Source: Succiniclasticum ruminis DSM 9236
Lineage (GTDB): Bacteria > Bacillota > Negativicutes > Acidaminococcales > Acidaminococcaceae
DNA length: 64,000 bases
Reading direction: 5' to 3'
NCBI RefSeq assembly: GCF_900112895.1
Contig: NZ_FONL01000013.1
Span: 1-64,000, forward strand
Shown here piece after piece: positions 11,001 to 18,606 of the stretch; the stretch's first letter is position 1; each line of letters starts with the position of its first letter. A program made the position numbers and the translations under genes. A model generated the notes under the pieces. That model saw only the letters and a program-made list of their open reading frames with translations, made no database searches and was not told where the DNA came from.

Positions 11001-11871
11001 CGCTTTCTTTCACGGCGGGATTCGCTTTCTTTTTTTCTGCAAACCCCTTCGCCGACAGGATTTCCATCCCCGGTTTCGCTGGGTTCAGGTTCTGGTCCAC
11101 CAGGTGCAGGTTCCAGGACTTCGTATCGGTTACTTCGGTACTGAACCGCATCATCGCTTCCCCGGTTGCTTTGGAATTCTTTACCTCTGAAGGATTCCTG
11201 GGTTCATAAACATTTCCTGCTTCGTCCAGGTAGTCCACGGCTTTACCGATGCCCAGGGCATGGCCCAGTTCATGGCGGAAGGTGCCTGTAAAATCCGCCG
11301 CCTGCTCGTTGGACGGCAGCACCGTATCCGTGTCCACCCACCAGCCGTCCACCGTTCCCTGGCGGGCCGCCCCCACATATTGGCCTATGTAGATGACGCT
11401 ATACCCATAATCACCCGGAGTCAGTTTACCTTCGTCTTCCTGCATCCGCAGCAGCGATTTTCCGTCCTGCAGCTGCCGCGCCACAAAATTAACTTCGGTT
11501 CCCTTGAGTTTTCCCTTTTCCGGCTTAAACGAAAAAGTGTTCGCGTAGGCATTCTGCACTTTTTCCTGCGTGGCCACAAAAATCTGCCAGGGCTGCCCGT
11601 TTTTCGCTTTCGGTCCAAGCAACCCCGTCCAATAGGCCGTTCCGGATTTTGCCGGTTCAATCAGAGAGGGATCCAGCGGAAAATCGGATTTGCCCGGCAT
11701 GTCTTTAACCCCTTCGCTTTTGACCAGAAACTGTATTTCCACCATCGGTTTTCCATTGTAATACACATATTCCGGTGCTTTTACAAACGCATGGCCGTAG
11801 GCGGGCATGGCCAGCAGTGCAGCCAGAATGGCTGCTGTCAGCTGCTTTTTTTGTTTTCTGTGCGTGTTCAT
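8083..11871 (-). CDS. Autotransporter with zinc-metalloprotease-like passenger
   Basis: This 1262-aa secreted outer-membrane protein has a signal peptide (MNTHRKQKKQ, hydrophobic core, cleavage near AYGHA). The passenger carries HELGHALGIG at 200-209, which gives the HExxH zinc and base residues plus the metzincin glycine. The usual third ligand at position 210 is Lys, not His or Asp. A Met-turn-like GMMSH occurs later, followed by an ELAVMQDMGYDID segment. A beta-helix-like stretch (about 400-900) leads to a C-terminal beta-barrel (about 998-1262) that begins DNDIWLKFG and ends in an aromatic residue (KRMW). It lies 96 bp downstream of a dipeptidase gene in the same direction, with AAGGAG before the ATG. 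It probably acts on host or dietary protein. Confidence 0.88.
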   Translation of the reverse strand: MNTHRKQKKQLTAAILAALLAMPAYGHAFVKAPEYVYYNGKPMVEIQFLVKSEGVKDMPGKSDFPLDPSLIEPAKSGTAYWTGLLGPKAKNGQPWQIFVATQEKVQNAYANTFSFKPEKGKLKGTEVNFVARQLQDGKSLLRMQEDEGKLTPGDYGYSVIYIGQYVGAARQGTVDGWWVDTDTVLPSNEQAADFTGTFRHELGHALGIGKAVDYLDEAGNVYEPRNPSEVKNSKATGEAMMRFSTEVTDTKSWNLHLVDQNLNPAKPGMEILSAKGFAEKKKANPAVKESDFFIVNNKFKKEDDTGRKGEAFFVGEHVTDALAGATFFGVNGVPVNGWESEMFEGSHLQTAGMMSHRAYSNYTSFMEVELAVMQDMGYDIDREAYFGHSVYGDDKTITNTQGFFARNEAGTAYIEGKPGTVPLGIGLHIYGSRNTVTQAADILTNGTGATGIRVDGMQNKVMIPAATNIHADGLRGNGVLIAYGRDQVVDQAGTVTANGRGGTGIRFDFGSSTNGAFDEYRGSYIRYKRGADEDTGRIIMPQNLDLTDMGEDVYNAGKDELNGPQVKEFNLSGSLSGSENAIYIGKNAFVQNINVSEGASIRGDITSDWKHFNTDGSYDGLTQSRKVPEFADWLKEHYPQVKLSEFIDWPAEKQQEITSAYQSDPNVKIVTRKKSPLRIQYNGKTGENGYAYDAYIPDLVTNLNFAADMAYNGKITGPDNMKLYITGGTLAYGGKADVVGVYVARGAALLGGSYTVHDMSSMAAPDFASGLNETDKGFFINCGTAGALNSESAMTINGNLLSDGILKGVAGGSAGTIRVSGLAMLDNAQIVAENLLPDEKFAVVQADGVYGPVKNTENAPYKFGMLDEIGAVEGNTVVVTGKEANNLGAVDAVQGETYEAMMEMFDTLTAKGDARRNEMRPLFTLTPEETKKTLSSIASNASAKSMALAQRSTVIRHLLSSRLTEAFTAKEAQANIPVQHLDDSSDEGVPVPLRTLEPADNDIWLKFGKNWGDMRDDMDYHSTATLLGWDKAYGKNWRAGVFAGYGKTGFSDNTASNELRDVRFGLYGGYSKGRSEGLVYLDYGWLRNKLRRGVAGRTAAADYHSRILELGGEYLYDLQAEKNVPWHVRPYVNAQLSRLWQNSYREDGAGIYNQVVDSKHSDYFGMGAGVELKRYLAGGSYAIRAGVKHAFAGAEPKLRYSYMGNAANTYDMRNVQDKTHFVLSIGGEAEVAKGWTVGGDATFQRGSHDKDWSCSITVKRMW

Positions 11872-11967
11872 AGGAACGAATCTCCTTAGAATAGGTTTTA
11901 CGTTGCCGTTCTTTTGCAGCGTTTTAAGTTTGATTTATAATTTTAATATTTATCGTTCACTTGCGCT

Positions 11968-12915
11968 TTACAACACTTTCTCCAAGTACGCGATACAGTT
12001 TTTATACGCCAGCTTTTCGATGGTTTCGTCGCTGAACTTTTTGCCCAGATAGTCAAACAGGGGCACAAAATCCTGCACGCCCTGCAGATTATACGGCGGA
12101 TGGCTGATGCCGTCAAAGTCGCTGCCGAAGCCCAGCTGGTCGTCATTTCCCATAACGTCCATCATATAGGCCAGATGCCGGTACACGCTTTCAATGCAGG
12201 CGTCGTTATAGTCCTTTTCCAGGAACTGGCCGGCAAAGTTAATACCCACAAAGCCTCCTGTTTTCACCAGCGCCTTTAACTGGTCGTCCCGCAGATTGCG
12301 GGGATGGTCGCACAGGCTGTAGGCGCAGGAATGGGTGGCGATGATGGGTTTTGTGCTGTGCTCCAGCACATCCCAGAACCCGTAGGTGGAAATGTGGGAT
12401 ACGTCCACCGCGATGCCCAGCCGGTTCATCTCCGCCACTACCTGCCGGCCGAACATGGTCAGCCCGCTTTTGCTGCATTCTTCGTTGACGCCGTCGGCAA
12501 TATCGTTGCGGTTGCTCCACACCAGGGTCATGCAGCGCACGCCCAGTTCGTAATAGACGCGCAGCACTTCCAGGCTGCCGTCCAGCGCGCCGCCTTCTTC
12601 AATGGCCAGCAGCGTATTGAATTCCCCGTTGGGAAGCTTCTTCAGGTCTTCTCTGGACAGAATGCGGGTAACGTGCAGCCCTTTCTGCTCCAGTTCCCTG
12701 AGACCCCGCAGGTAGGTGTCGATAAGCTTCAGCGTATAGGTCGCCCCTGCCCCGGCACGGAAAACATCTGTCGGGATGAACATGGCCATGAACTGGAGAC
12801 CGCCGCCATTTTTAATGATCCGTTCCGCGTCCAGCATTAGGTCGTTGGCGTATAAACTTTTATTCTGCTTGTACAGTTCGCTCAGTGTGTCGCAATGACA
12901 ATCTGCAATAAACAT
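11968..12915 (-). CDS. Membrane-type dipeptidase, peptidase M19 family
   Basis: This 315-aa zinc dipeptidase belongs to the renal dipeptidase family, which releases amino acids from dipeptides. Visible motifs are the metal-binding start DCHCDT, the central EEGGALDGSLEVLRVYYELGVRCMTL region, DVSHIS and ATHSCAYSLCDHPRN near the second metal site, and GSDFDGI near the C-terminus. No signal peptide is seen, so it is probably cytosolic. It is third in a minus-strand run after a PepT-like peptidase and a DcuC-family carrier, which suggests a shared role in peptide use. Confidence 0.9.
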   Translation of the reverse strand: MFIADCHCDTLSELYKQNKSLYANDLMLDAERIIKNGGGLQFMAMFIPTDVFRAGAGATYTLKLIDTYLRGLRELEQKGLHVTRILSREDLKKLPNGEFNTLLAIEEGGALDGSLEVLRVYYELGVRCMTLVWSNRNDIADGVNEECSKSGLTMFGRQVVAEMNRLGIAVDVSHISTYGFWDVLEHSTKPIIATHSCAYSLCDHPRNLRDDQLKALVKTGGFVGINFAGQFLEKDYNDACIESVYRHLAYMMDVMGNDDQLGFGSDFDGISHPPYNLQGVQDFVPLFDYLGKKFSDETIEKLAYKNCIAYLEKVL

Positions 12916-12945
12916 AGGTGGTTACCTCGTCTTCCTCATATCAGA

Positions 12946-13001
12946 AAACACTGATTCCCGCGCCTGCGCAGTACTTGCGCAAACGCACGGAATCAGTGTT
13001 T
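12946..13001 (-). terminator. Strong hairpin between the DcuC-family gene and the dipeptidase gene
   Basis: A 13-bp perfect stem (AAACACTGATTCC / GGAATCAGTGTTT) encloses a second stem TGCGCA / TGCGCA. On the minus strand it is followed by only four T residues. It may be a partial terminator or an mRNA-stabilising element inside the operon. Confidence 0.55.
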
Positions 13002-13010
13002 CGTTCATTT

Positions 13011-14384
13011 TTATCCGCGATAGTAATAGAAGAAGGTCATAGCTACGTTGACGATCATGGCGCCGCACATGGGGATGAAAGTGCGCTTAATCAGGTCAAA
13101 CGGAGAAACGTTACCCATACCGGAGGCTACTACGATAACTGCCGTAATGGGGGAACAGGTACGGGCGATGGAGGCCGCGAAATGCATCGGCAGCAGGAAC
13201 AGCACCGGCGCGATACCGCTGGCTTTGGCAACGGCCGGGGTCAGGGCCGCGAAAGCGAAGAACGGCGCGTTGCCGGAACCCATTACGATAGAAGATATGG
13301 CGATAATGGCAACCATGACCACCATCATCATCATGGGGGAGAAACCGGCGCTCTGGCTGCCTTTGATCAGGGTGTTGATGACGCCCATGCTCATTAAGCC
13401 CTGGGCAAATACCTGACCGGCTACGATCAGGGTTACCACGTTGGCCATCTGCATGCCCATGCCGTCGAAGAAAGCCTGTACGCCTTCAAATACAGTCTTC
13501 AGGTTGCGGGTGCGGATGAATTCCGCAATCATGCCCACGGACAGACCGATCATCATGGCGTTGATGATGTTGACTTTGATCCAGGTAATCCACAGGGGGC
13601 TGAAGCTTAAAATCAGAGCCAGGGGAACGATAGGCAGCAGGGCGTAAATAGCCGGCGCATTATCCGCCGGGTCGTCGGACTTGGCATGATCCACGTCCAT
13701 GGGAACCACAACGTGCCCGTCTTTTTTATCCAGATATTTCTGAGAGAAGAAGAACAAAGTGCCTACTACAAAGAAGGCTACGATAACAATGGGAACCTGA
13801 TAGTTGGTCCAGTAGATAACGGGATCCAGCCCTGCGGTTTCCGCGGACAGGATGGTACCGGTGTCACTGGGGCTCCAGTCAAAGCAGAGGGTGGAAGCTA
13901 CCGCAGCGGTGGCAGCCAGACGGCTTACGCCCAGACCAACCAGGATGGGGAATACCGTAACCATCAGCAGCATGGCCAGACCGGAAGCGGAGTTGATGCA
14001 GAGGCCGATGCACAGGCCCAGCACCCAGCTCAGGGATAATACCAGATAAGGCGATTTCAGTTTCAATAACGGTTTAATAGTCATGCGGACCAGAGCCCGG
14101 GAGGCGCCGATCCGGTCCATGTACCTGGCAAACGCGCCGACGCACATGATGTTCAGGCCCAGTTTAGCCGCGCGGGAAGACAGGGTCTGGCTCATGAACT
14201 GGAACGTATCAAAGAGGATGGAACCGGTGCTGGCTTTGGGAGCCAGGATCTGTCCGTAACCCAGGATGACGGCGGTGTACATGAGGATGAAGCCGCCGAC
14301 TACCAAAACCGGCTGGGGTTTGTACTTTTTGTAAATCAGGTACGCAACCCAGAATGTAATAAGAAATGAAATAACTAACGCCAT
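13011..14384 (-). CDS. DcuC-family anaerobic C4-dicarboxylate-type transporter
   Basis: This 457-aa inner-membrane carrier has about 12 hydrophobic segments. The length and features such as the CINSASGLAML and FDWSPSDTGTILSAET regions match the DcuC family, whose E. coli member moves succinate and fumarate under anaerobic conditions. It sits between two peptidase genes, so an amino-acid or peptide-linked substrate is possible. The start follows AGGAGG. The gene begins 22 bp after the PepT-like gene ends, which points to one operon. Confidence 0.78.
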   Translation of the reverse strand: MALVISFLITFWVAYLIYKKYKPQPVLVVGGFILMYTAVILGYGQILAPKASTGSILFDTFQFMSQTLSSRAAKLGLNIMCVGAFARYMDRIGASRALVRMTIKPLLKLKSPYLVLSLSWVLGLCIGLCINSASGLAMLLMVTVFPILVGLGVSRLAATAAVASTLCFDWSPSDTGTILSAETAGLDPVIYWTNYQVPIVIVAFFVVGTLFFFSQKYLDKKDGHVVVPMDVDHAKSDDPADNAPAIYALLPIVPLALILSFSPLWITWIKVNIINAMMIGLSVGMIAEFIRTRNLKTVFEGVQAFFDGMGMQMANVVTLIVAGQVFAQGLMSMGVINTLIKGSQSAGFSPMMMMVVMVAIIAISSIVMGSGNAPFFAFAALTPAVAKASGIAPVLFLLPMHFAASIARTCSPITAVIVVASGMGNVSPFDLIKRTFIPMCGAMIVNVAMTFFYYYRG

Positions 14385-14405
14385 AAAACAAATACCTCCT
14401 GATTC

Positions 14406-15533
14406 TTACTCTTTTGCTGCCAGGCAGAGGATGTCCAGCGCCCACTGGCAGGTCATGTACAGATCTTCTTCCAGCAAAACCTCGTCTACCGTATGCACGT
14501 TGGTCATGCCGGTGCCCAGCACGGTGCAGGGGATGCCGAAACCGTTGAAGTGGCTGCTGTCGCTGCCGCCGCCGGTAGCGGTGATGTCAACCTTCAGTCC
14601 CAGATTTTCCGCTGCTTTGGCAGCCAGTTGGATCACCTTGCTGTCTTTGTCCAGGCAGTACGGTTTGTAGGAAGGTTTCACTTCCACGTCAACGGGAACG
14701 CCGGCTTTTTCGCCACCCTTTTTGTAGGCTGCCACAATGTCGGCCGTCAGTTTTTCCAGCTTTTCCGGATTGCGGCTGCGGCAGTCCATGGCAATCTCCA
14801 CCAGATCCGGCACGATGTTGGTGGCAGAACCGCCGTGGATGATGCCGATGTTGCAGGTGGTCTCTTCATCGATGCGGCTGGTGGGCACGTCCATTAAAAT
14901 CTCCGCCGCTTTTTTGATGGCGTTGATGCCTTTTTCCGGCGCTACGCCGCCGTGGGCGGTTTTGCCGTGGACTTTGGCGAAGATCTTATTCTGCCCGGGT
15001 GCCGCGAAAATAATCTTGCCGGGACGTCCGCTGGAGTCCAGCGCGTAACCGATATCGGAATGCAGCAGACCGGTGTCCAGATTCTTCGCGCCGGCGCAGC
15101 CCTGTTCCTCGCTGACAGAGAAAACAACCTGGATGTCACCGTGGGGCAGATTCTGCTCTTTCAGGCAGCGCAGGGCTTCCAGAATAGCAACCACGCCGCC
15201 CTTGTCGTCGCCGCCCAGAATGGTGGTGCCGTCGGATTTGATGACGCCGTCTTCGATGTGGGGCTTAATGCCGGCGCAGGGATTGACGCAGTCCATGTGG
15301 GCATTCAGCAGGATGCGGGGAGCGCCTGCCACGGTGCCCTTAAAATCCGCCACAAGGTTGCCGGCCGTGCCGTTCAGGGCTTTGGCAGCCTGCATGTCTT
15401 CCGTCACCTTACCGCCTAATTCTTCCAGCCGTTTTTTCAGCAGATCGGCCACTTCCCGCTCGCCCAGAGAAGGACAGGGAATGCTGATCAGTTCAAAAAA
15501 TTCATCGAGTACACGTTGTTTGTTGATGTTCAA
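14406..15533 (-). CDS. M20-family peptidase, PepT-like
   Basis: This 375-aa zinc exopeptidase resembles tripeptidase T and related M20 enzymes. Metal-site signatures are visible: NAHMDCVNP, GGDDKGGV (bridging Asp), SEEQGCAGAK (catalytic Glu pair) and ALDSSGRPG. A dimerisation domain follows, and the final metal region is near the C-terminus (GGGSDSSHFNGFGIP, TNVHTVDE). The start is a TTG placed 9 nt after GGGAGG, with no better ATG nearby. It is first in the peptidase-transporter-dipeptidase run. It is cytosolic. Confidence 0.9.
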   Translation of the reverse strand: MNINKQRVLDEFFELISIPCPSLGEREVADLLKKRLEELGGKVTEDMQAAKALNGTAGNLVADFKGTVAGAPRILLNAHMDCVNPCAGIKPHIEDGVIKSDGTTILGGDDKGGVVAILEALRCLKEQNLPHGDIQVVFSVSEEQGCAGAKNLDTGLLHSDIGYALDSSGRPGKIIFAAPGQNKIFAKVHGKTAHGGVAPEKGINAIKKAAEILMDVPTSRIDEETTCNIGIIHGGSATNIVPDLVEIAMDCRSRNPEKLEKLTADIVAAYKKGGEKAGVPVDVEVKPSYKPYCLDKDSKVIQLAAKAAENLGLKVDITATGGGSDSSHFNGFGIPCTVLGTGMTNVHTVDEVLLEEDLYMTCQWALDILCLAAKE

Positions 15534-15663
15534 TGAAAACTACCTCCCGTTTATAATACTTTTTTCGTATGATTGTTGTCATAACACAAATAACGCTACC
15601 TATTATTTTACCTTATTTTCTGTTTTATGCAACATATACTTTTTTATTACTGTTTTAAAAGAA

Positions 15664-15700
15664 AAACCCGGAGTTATTCCAAAGGCACACTCCGGGTTGT
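15664..15700 (-). terminator. Terminator downstream of gnd
   Basis: The stem AACCCGGAGT / ACTCCGGGTT (15665-15698) is followed on the minus strand by a T run. It separates gnd from the peptidase operon. Confidence 0.8.
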
Positions 15701-15710
15701 TTTACAGTTA

Positions 15711-17165
15711 TTATTCCGTCCACTCCCTGTGGAAGCTGCCCTCTTTGTCCACACGCTGGTAGGTGTGGGCGCCGAAGTAGTCCCGCTGGGCCTGCAGCAT
15801 ATTGGCATTGCCGTTGGCAGTACGGTAGGCGTCGAAGTAGGACAAAGCGCTGCTCAGCGCTACTACCGATACACCCCGTTCCGCTGCCAGGGCCACCACA
15901 CGGCCCCAGCCGGCCCGGGCTTTTTTCAGGGCTTCCGCGAAAAAGTCGCTGAACAGCAGGTTCTTCATGCCTGCCTGCTTCGCGAAGCTGTCGCTGACAT
16001 CGTCCAGGAAACGGGCCCGGATGATGCAGCCGTTCCGCCAGATCTTGGAGATCTTATCCATCTGCAGATCCCAGCCGTAGGTCTCGCTGGCGGTCCCCAG
16101 CAGGTTGAAACCCTGGGCATAGGCGCAGATCTTGGCCGCATATAAGGTATTACGCAGGTCTTCCAGCATCTGCGCTTTTTCTTCTTCCGTAAAAGCTGCT
16201 TTCCGGCAGCAGGCCGCGGCTTCCAACGCCTCCGGCAGGTCCGCGTACACCTTTTCCAGCGCGATCCGTTCTTCTTTATAAACGCTCATGTTGCGGGCAA
16301 ACACCGCCTCCGTAATGGTGGGGGTAGCCACGCCCAGTTCCAGGGCGCTCATGCTGGTCCAGCGGCCGGTGCCTTTCTGTTTCGCCACGTCAAGGATCAC
16401 ATCCACCATGGCCTTGCCGGTTTCCGCGTCTTTCTTCTTTAAAATGTTGGCAGTAATCTCGACCAGATAGGAAGAAAGTTCCCCCTTGTTCCACTCGTCC
16501 CAGACCTTCGCCATTTCTTCCGGCTCCAGGCCCAGCACCTGGCGCATGATGGTGTACACATCGGCGATGAGCTGCATGTCCGCGTACTCGATGCCGTTAT
16601 GGACCATCTTCACATAATGGCCGGCGCCGTCCGTTCCGATATAAGTAACGCAGGGTTCCTTGCCGCTCTCCCCGGCTTTGGCGGAGATCGCCTGCAGCAT
16701 GGGTTCCAGCTGCACATAGGCCTTCCGGCTGCAGCCCGGCATCAGGCTGGGTCCGTTCAGGGCCCCTTCTTCGCCGCCGCTGACGCCCATGCCGACAAAT
16801 TCCATCCCCAGTTCCGCCAGCTTCGCGCTGCGCCGCCGGGTATCTTCAAAATAGGAATTGCCGCCGTCAATGACGATATCCCCTGACTCCAGCAGCGGAG
16901 TAAGTGTATCCAGCATGGCATCCACAGCCGGCCCTGCCTGGATCATCATGATGATCTTCCGGGGCCGTTCCAGATTCTGCACCAGTTCTTCCATACTGTA
17001 TGCCGCCTGCAGGCAGGGATTGGAACCGAAATCACGCATGAACTGCTCTGTTTTGGCAGCCGTACGGTTGAACACCAGCGTCTGAATGTTGTTGTTTGCC
17101 AGATTACGGGCCAGGTTGGCGCCCATAACCGCCAGTCCGATTAAACCGATTTTCGCTTTCTGCAT
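15711..17165 (-). CDS. gnd: 6-phosphogluconate dehydrogenase, decarboxylating
   Basis: Pentose-phosphate enzyme that converts 6-phosphogluconate to ribulose 5-phosphate with NADP reduction. At 484 aa it is the long form. The N-terminal Rossmann fold starts GLIGLAVMGANLARNLA. The substrate region VSGGEEGALNGPSLMPG and the catalytic HNGIEYADMQLIADVY stretch are both present, followed by the helical C-terminal domain with a KQKGTGRWTS motif. The start has AAAGGAG. It is flanked by terminators and appears monocistronic. Confidence 0.96.
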   Translation of the reverse strand: MQKAKIGLIGLAVMGANLARNLANNNIQTLVFNRTAAKTEQFMRDFGSNPCLQAAYSMEELVQNLERPRKIIMMIQAGPAVDAMLDTLTPLLESGDIVIDGGNSYFEDTRRRSAKLAELGMEFVGMGVSGGEEGALNGPSLMPGCSRKAYVQLEPMLQAISAKAGESGKEPCVTYIGTDGAGHYVKMVHNGIEYADMQLIADVYTIMRQVLGLEPEEMAKVWDEWNKGELSSYLVEITANILKKKDAETGKAMVDVILDVAKQKGTGRWTSMSALELGVATPTITEAVFARNMSVYKEERIALEKVYADLPEALEAAACCRKAAFTEEEKAQMLEDLRNTLYAAKICAYAQGFNLLGTASETYGWDLQMDKISKIWRNGCIIRARFLDDVSDSFAKQAGMKNLLFSDFFAEALKKARAGWGRVVALAAERGVSVVALSSALSYFDAYRTANGNANMLQAQRDYFGAHTYQRVDKEGSFHREWTE

Positions 17166-17195
17166 ACTCGTACTCCTTTTATAATATCTGTTAAA

Positions 17196-17306
17196 GCATC
17201 GGGCATAGCCCTCCCTCCCCCGCTACGCTTCGGCAGCATCCCGCAAACCTGCGGTCGCTGCCTGTGCTCCGCGACGGGGCGAGCCCTTCCGGGCTATGCC
17301 CGGTGC
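17196..17306. repeat. Long palindromic intergenic repeat
   Basis: The 16-bp arms GCATCGGGCATAGCCC (17196-17211) and GGGCTATGCCCGGTGC (17291-17306) enclose GC-rich inner arms including GCAGC-ATCCCGCAAA / TGCGGTCGCTGC. The whole 111-bp unit could fold into a branched hairpin. It lacks an ORF and resembles a REP- or MITE-type repeat. I see no second copy in this window. Confidence 0.6.
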
Positions 17307-17319
17307 CTTATACATTTTT

Positions 17320-17353
17320 AAAAAAGGCGCACGCAACACGCATGCGCCTTTTG
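17320..17353 (-). terminator. Terminator downstream of the ABC importer operon
   Basis: The stem AAAAGGCGCA / TGCGCCTTTT has runs of A and T at either side. It lies about 60 bp past the last gene of the operon. Confidence 0.7.
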
Positions 17354-17415
17354 ATGTTCCAGCATTTTTACGTATTGCGGTTCACGAGGCGGCGCAACAC
17401 GTCTCAACACTTATA

Positions 17416-18471
17416 TTATTTCTTAACAGCCTTGTTCCATGCTTCCAGCAGGCGGGCGCGGTTGTCGCCGGACCACTGGAAATCATATTTCAACAATTTG
17501 GAATCTTTGAAAGCCAGGGCTTCTTTCGGCGGATTGGCTTCCGGATTAGTCAGGAACTGATAAGAGTTGTTGTTCTGGCCGATTTCCTGGGCTTTCTTCG
17601 TTAAGCACCAGTCGATGAACTTCTTGGCAGCTTCCTTCTGGGGAGCATTTTTGATCATGGCAACGGCGCCCAGTTCGTACGCAGTGCCTTCTTCCGGCAG
17701 GGACAGAGCCACGTTCTTGTTGCCTTCCTTCATCAGGCGGATGCCGTTATGCAGGTAGGTGATGCCGATGGCGCATTCGCCCAGGGCAGCGGAACGTGCA
17801 GGAGCCGCGCCGGCTTTGGTGTACTGTTTAACCTGTTTGTCCAGTTTGGCCAGGTAGTCCATGCCTTTTTCTTCGCCCAGGCGCTGTACGGTCGCGGAAA
17901 CCAGCACATAACCGGTGGAAGCGGAACCCGGGTTGCCCATAACGATCTGGCCCTTGAATTCCGGTTTCAGCAGGTCATCCCAGGATTTCGGGGGCTGCGC
18001 TTTGTGTTCCTCAAACCAGCGTTTGTCCAGGATAAAGCCCAGATAGCCCTGATAAATGCCGGTCCAGAATCCTTCCGGATCCTTGAATTCTGCTTTGATC
18101 TTTTCCGCATTGGGGGATTTGTAAGCTTCCAGCAGGCCTTCTTTTTTAGCCATGATGAAGCTGTCGGCGCTGCCGCCGTACCACAGGCTGGCCTGGGGAT
18201 TGTTCTTCTCCGCGCGGATACGGCTCAGGGTCTCGCCGCCGGACATACGCACGAATTTTACTTTGATGCCGGTATCTTTTTCGAACTCGGAAGCCACAAC
18301 CTTAGCCGCCTGTTCTACGATACCCATGTACATAACCAGTTCTTTGTCGTTGCCTTTGGGAGCCGCTTTCTTGTCGTCAGCTTTTTTGTCTCCGCCGCCG
18401 CAGCCTGCAAAAGAAACGGTCAGTGCTGCCATTGCTGCAAACGCAGCTGCTTTTTTCCAGGTAAATTTCAT
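17416..18471 (-). CDS. ABC transporter substrate-binding lipoprotein, ferric-iron type
   Basis: This 351-aa exported protein has a lipoprotein signal (MKFTWKK, hydrophobic core, lipobox SFAGC) and a charged linker of K, D and A. The mature part starts KELVMYMGIVEQAAK and matches the FbpA/AfuA-type binding proteins (COG1840), which bring Fe3+ or related ligands to an importer. It is last in a three-gene run with its ATPase and fused permease. A stable hairpin precedes it. Other members bind thiamine, phosphonates or sugar phosphates, so iron is likely but not shown. Confidence 0.85.
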   Translation of the reverse strand: MKFTWKKAAAFAAMAALTVSFAGCGGGDKKADDKKAAPKGNDKELVMYMGIVEQAAKVVASEFEKDTGIKVKFVRMSGGETLSRIRAEKNNPQASLWYGGSADSFIMAKKEGLLEAYKSPNAEKIKAEFKDPEGFWTGIYQGYLGFILDKRWFEEHKAQPPKSWDDLLKPEFKGQIVMGNPGSASTGYVLVSATVQRLGEEKGMDYLAKLDKQVKQYTKAGAAPARSAALGECAIGITYLHNGIRLMKEGNKNVALSLPEEGTAYELGAVAMIKNAPQKEAAKKFIDWCLTKKAQEIGQNNNSYQFLTNPEANPPKEALAFKDSKLLKYDFQWSGDNRARLLEAWNKAVKK

Positions 18472-18536
18472 CCTTTTTTCCTCCTTAGATTAAATTAATT
18501 AAAAGTAGTAAATCCGTTTTTCTATCCGCACTTCTG

Positions 18537-18593
18537 CCACCGGACGCGTCCTTCCCTGTTACTGCAATGCAGGAAACGCGCCCCGGACAGAAA
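18537..18593 (-). other. Intercistronic hairpin in the ABC operon
   Basis: Interrupted pairing of CCGG / CCGG, CGCG / CGCG and TTCCTG / CAGGGAA gives a long GC-rich hairpin between the ATPase and binding-protein genes. It could shield or process the mRNA so that the binding protein is made in larger amounts. Confidence 0.45.
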
Positions 18594-18606
18594 AGCAAAA
18601 CCGTTT

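Noticed and set aside
17196-17306. The long palindrome as a simple terminator
   Set aside because: It is far larger than a terminator, has no T run directly after the stem, and a separate terminator lies at 17320-17353.
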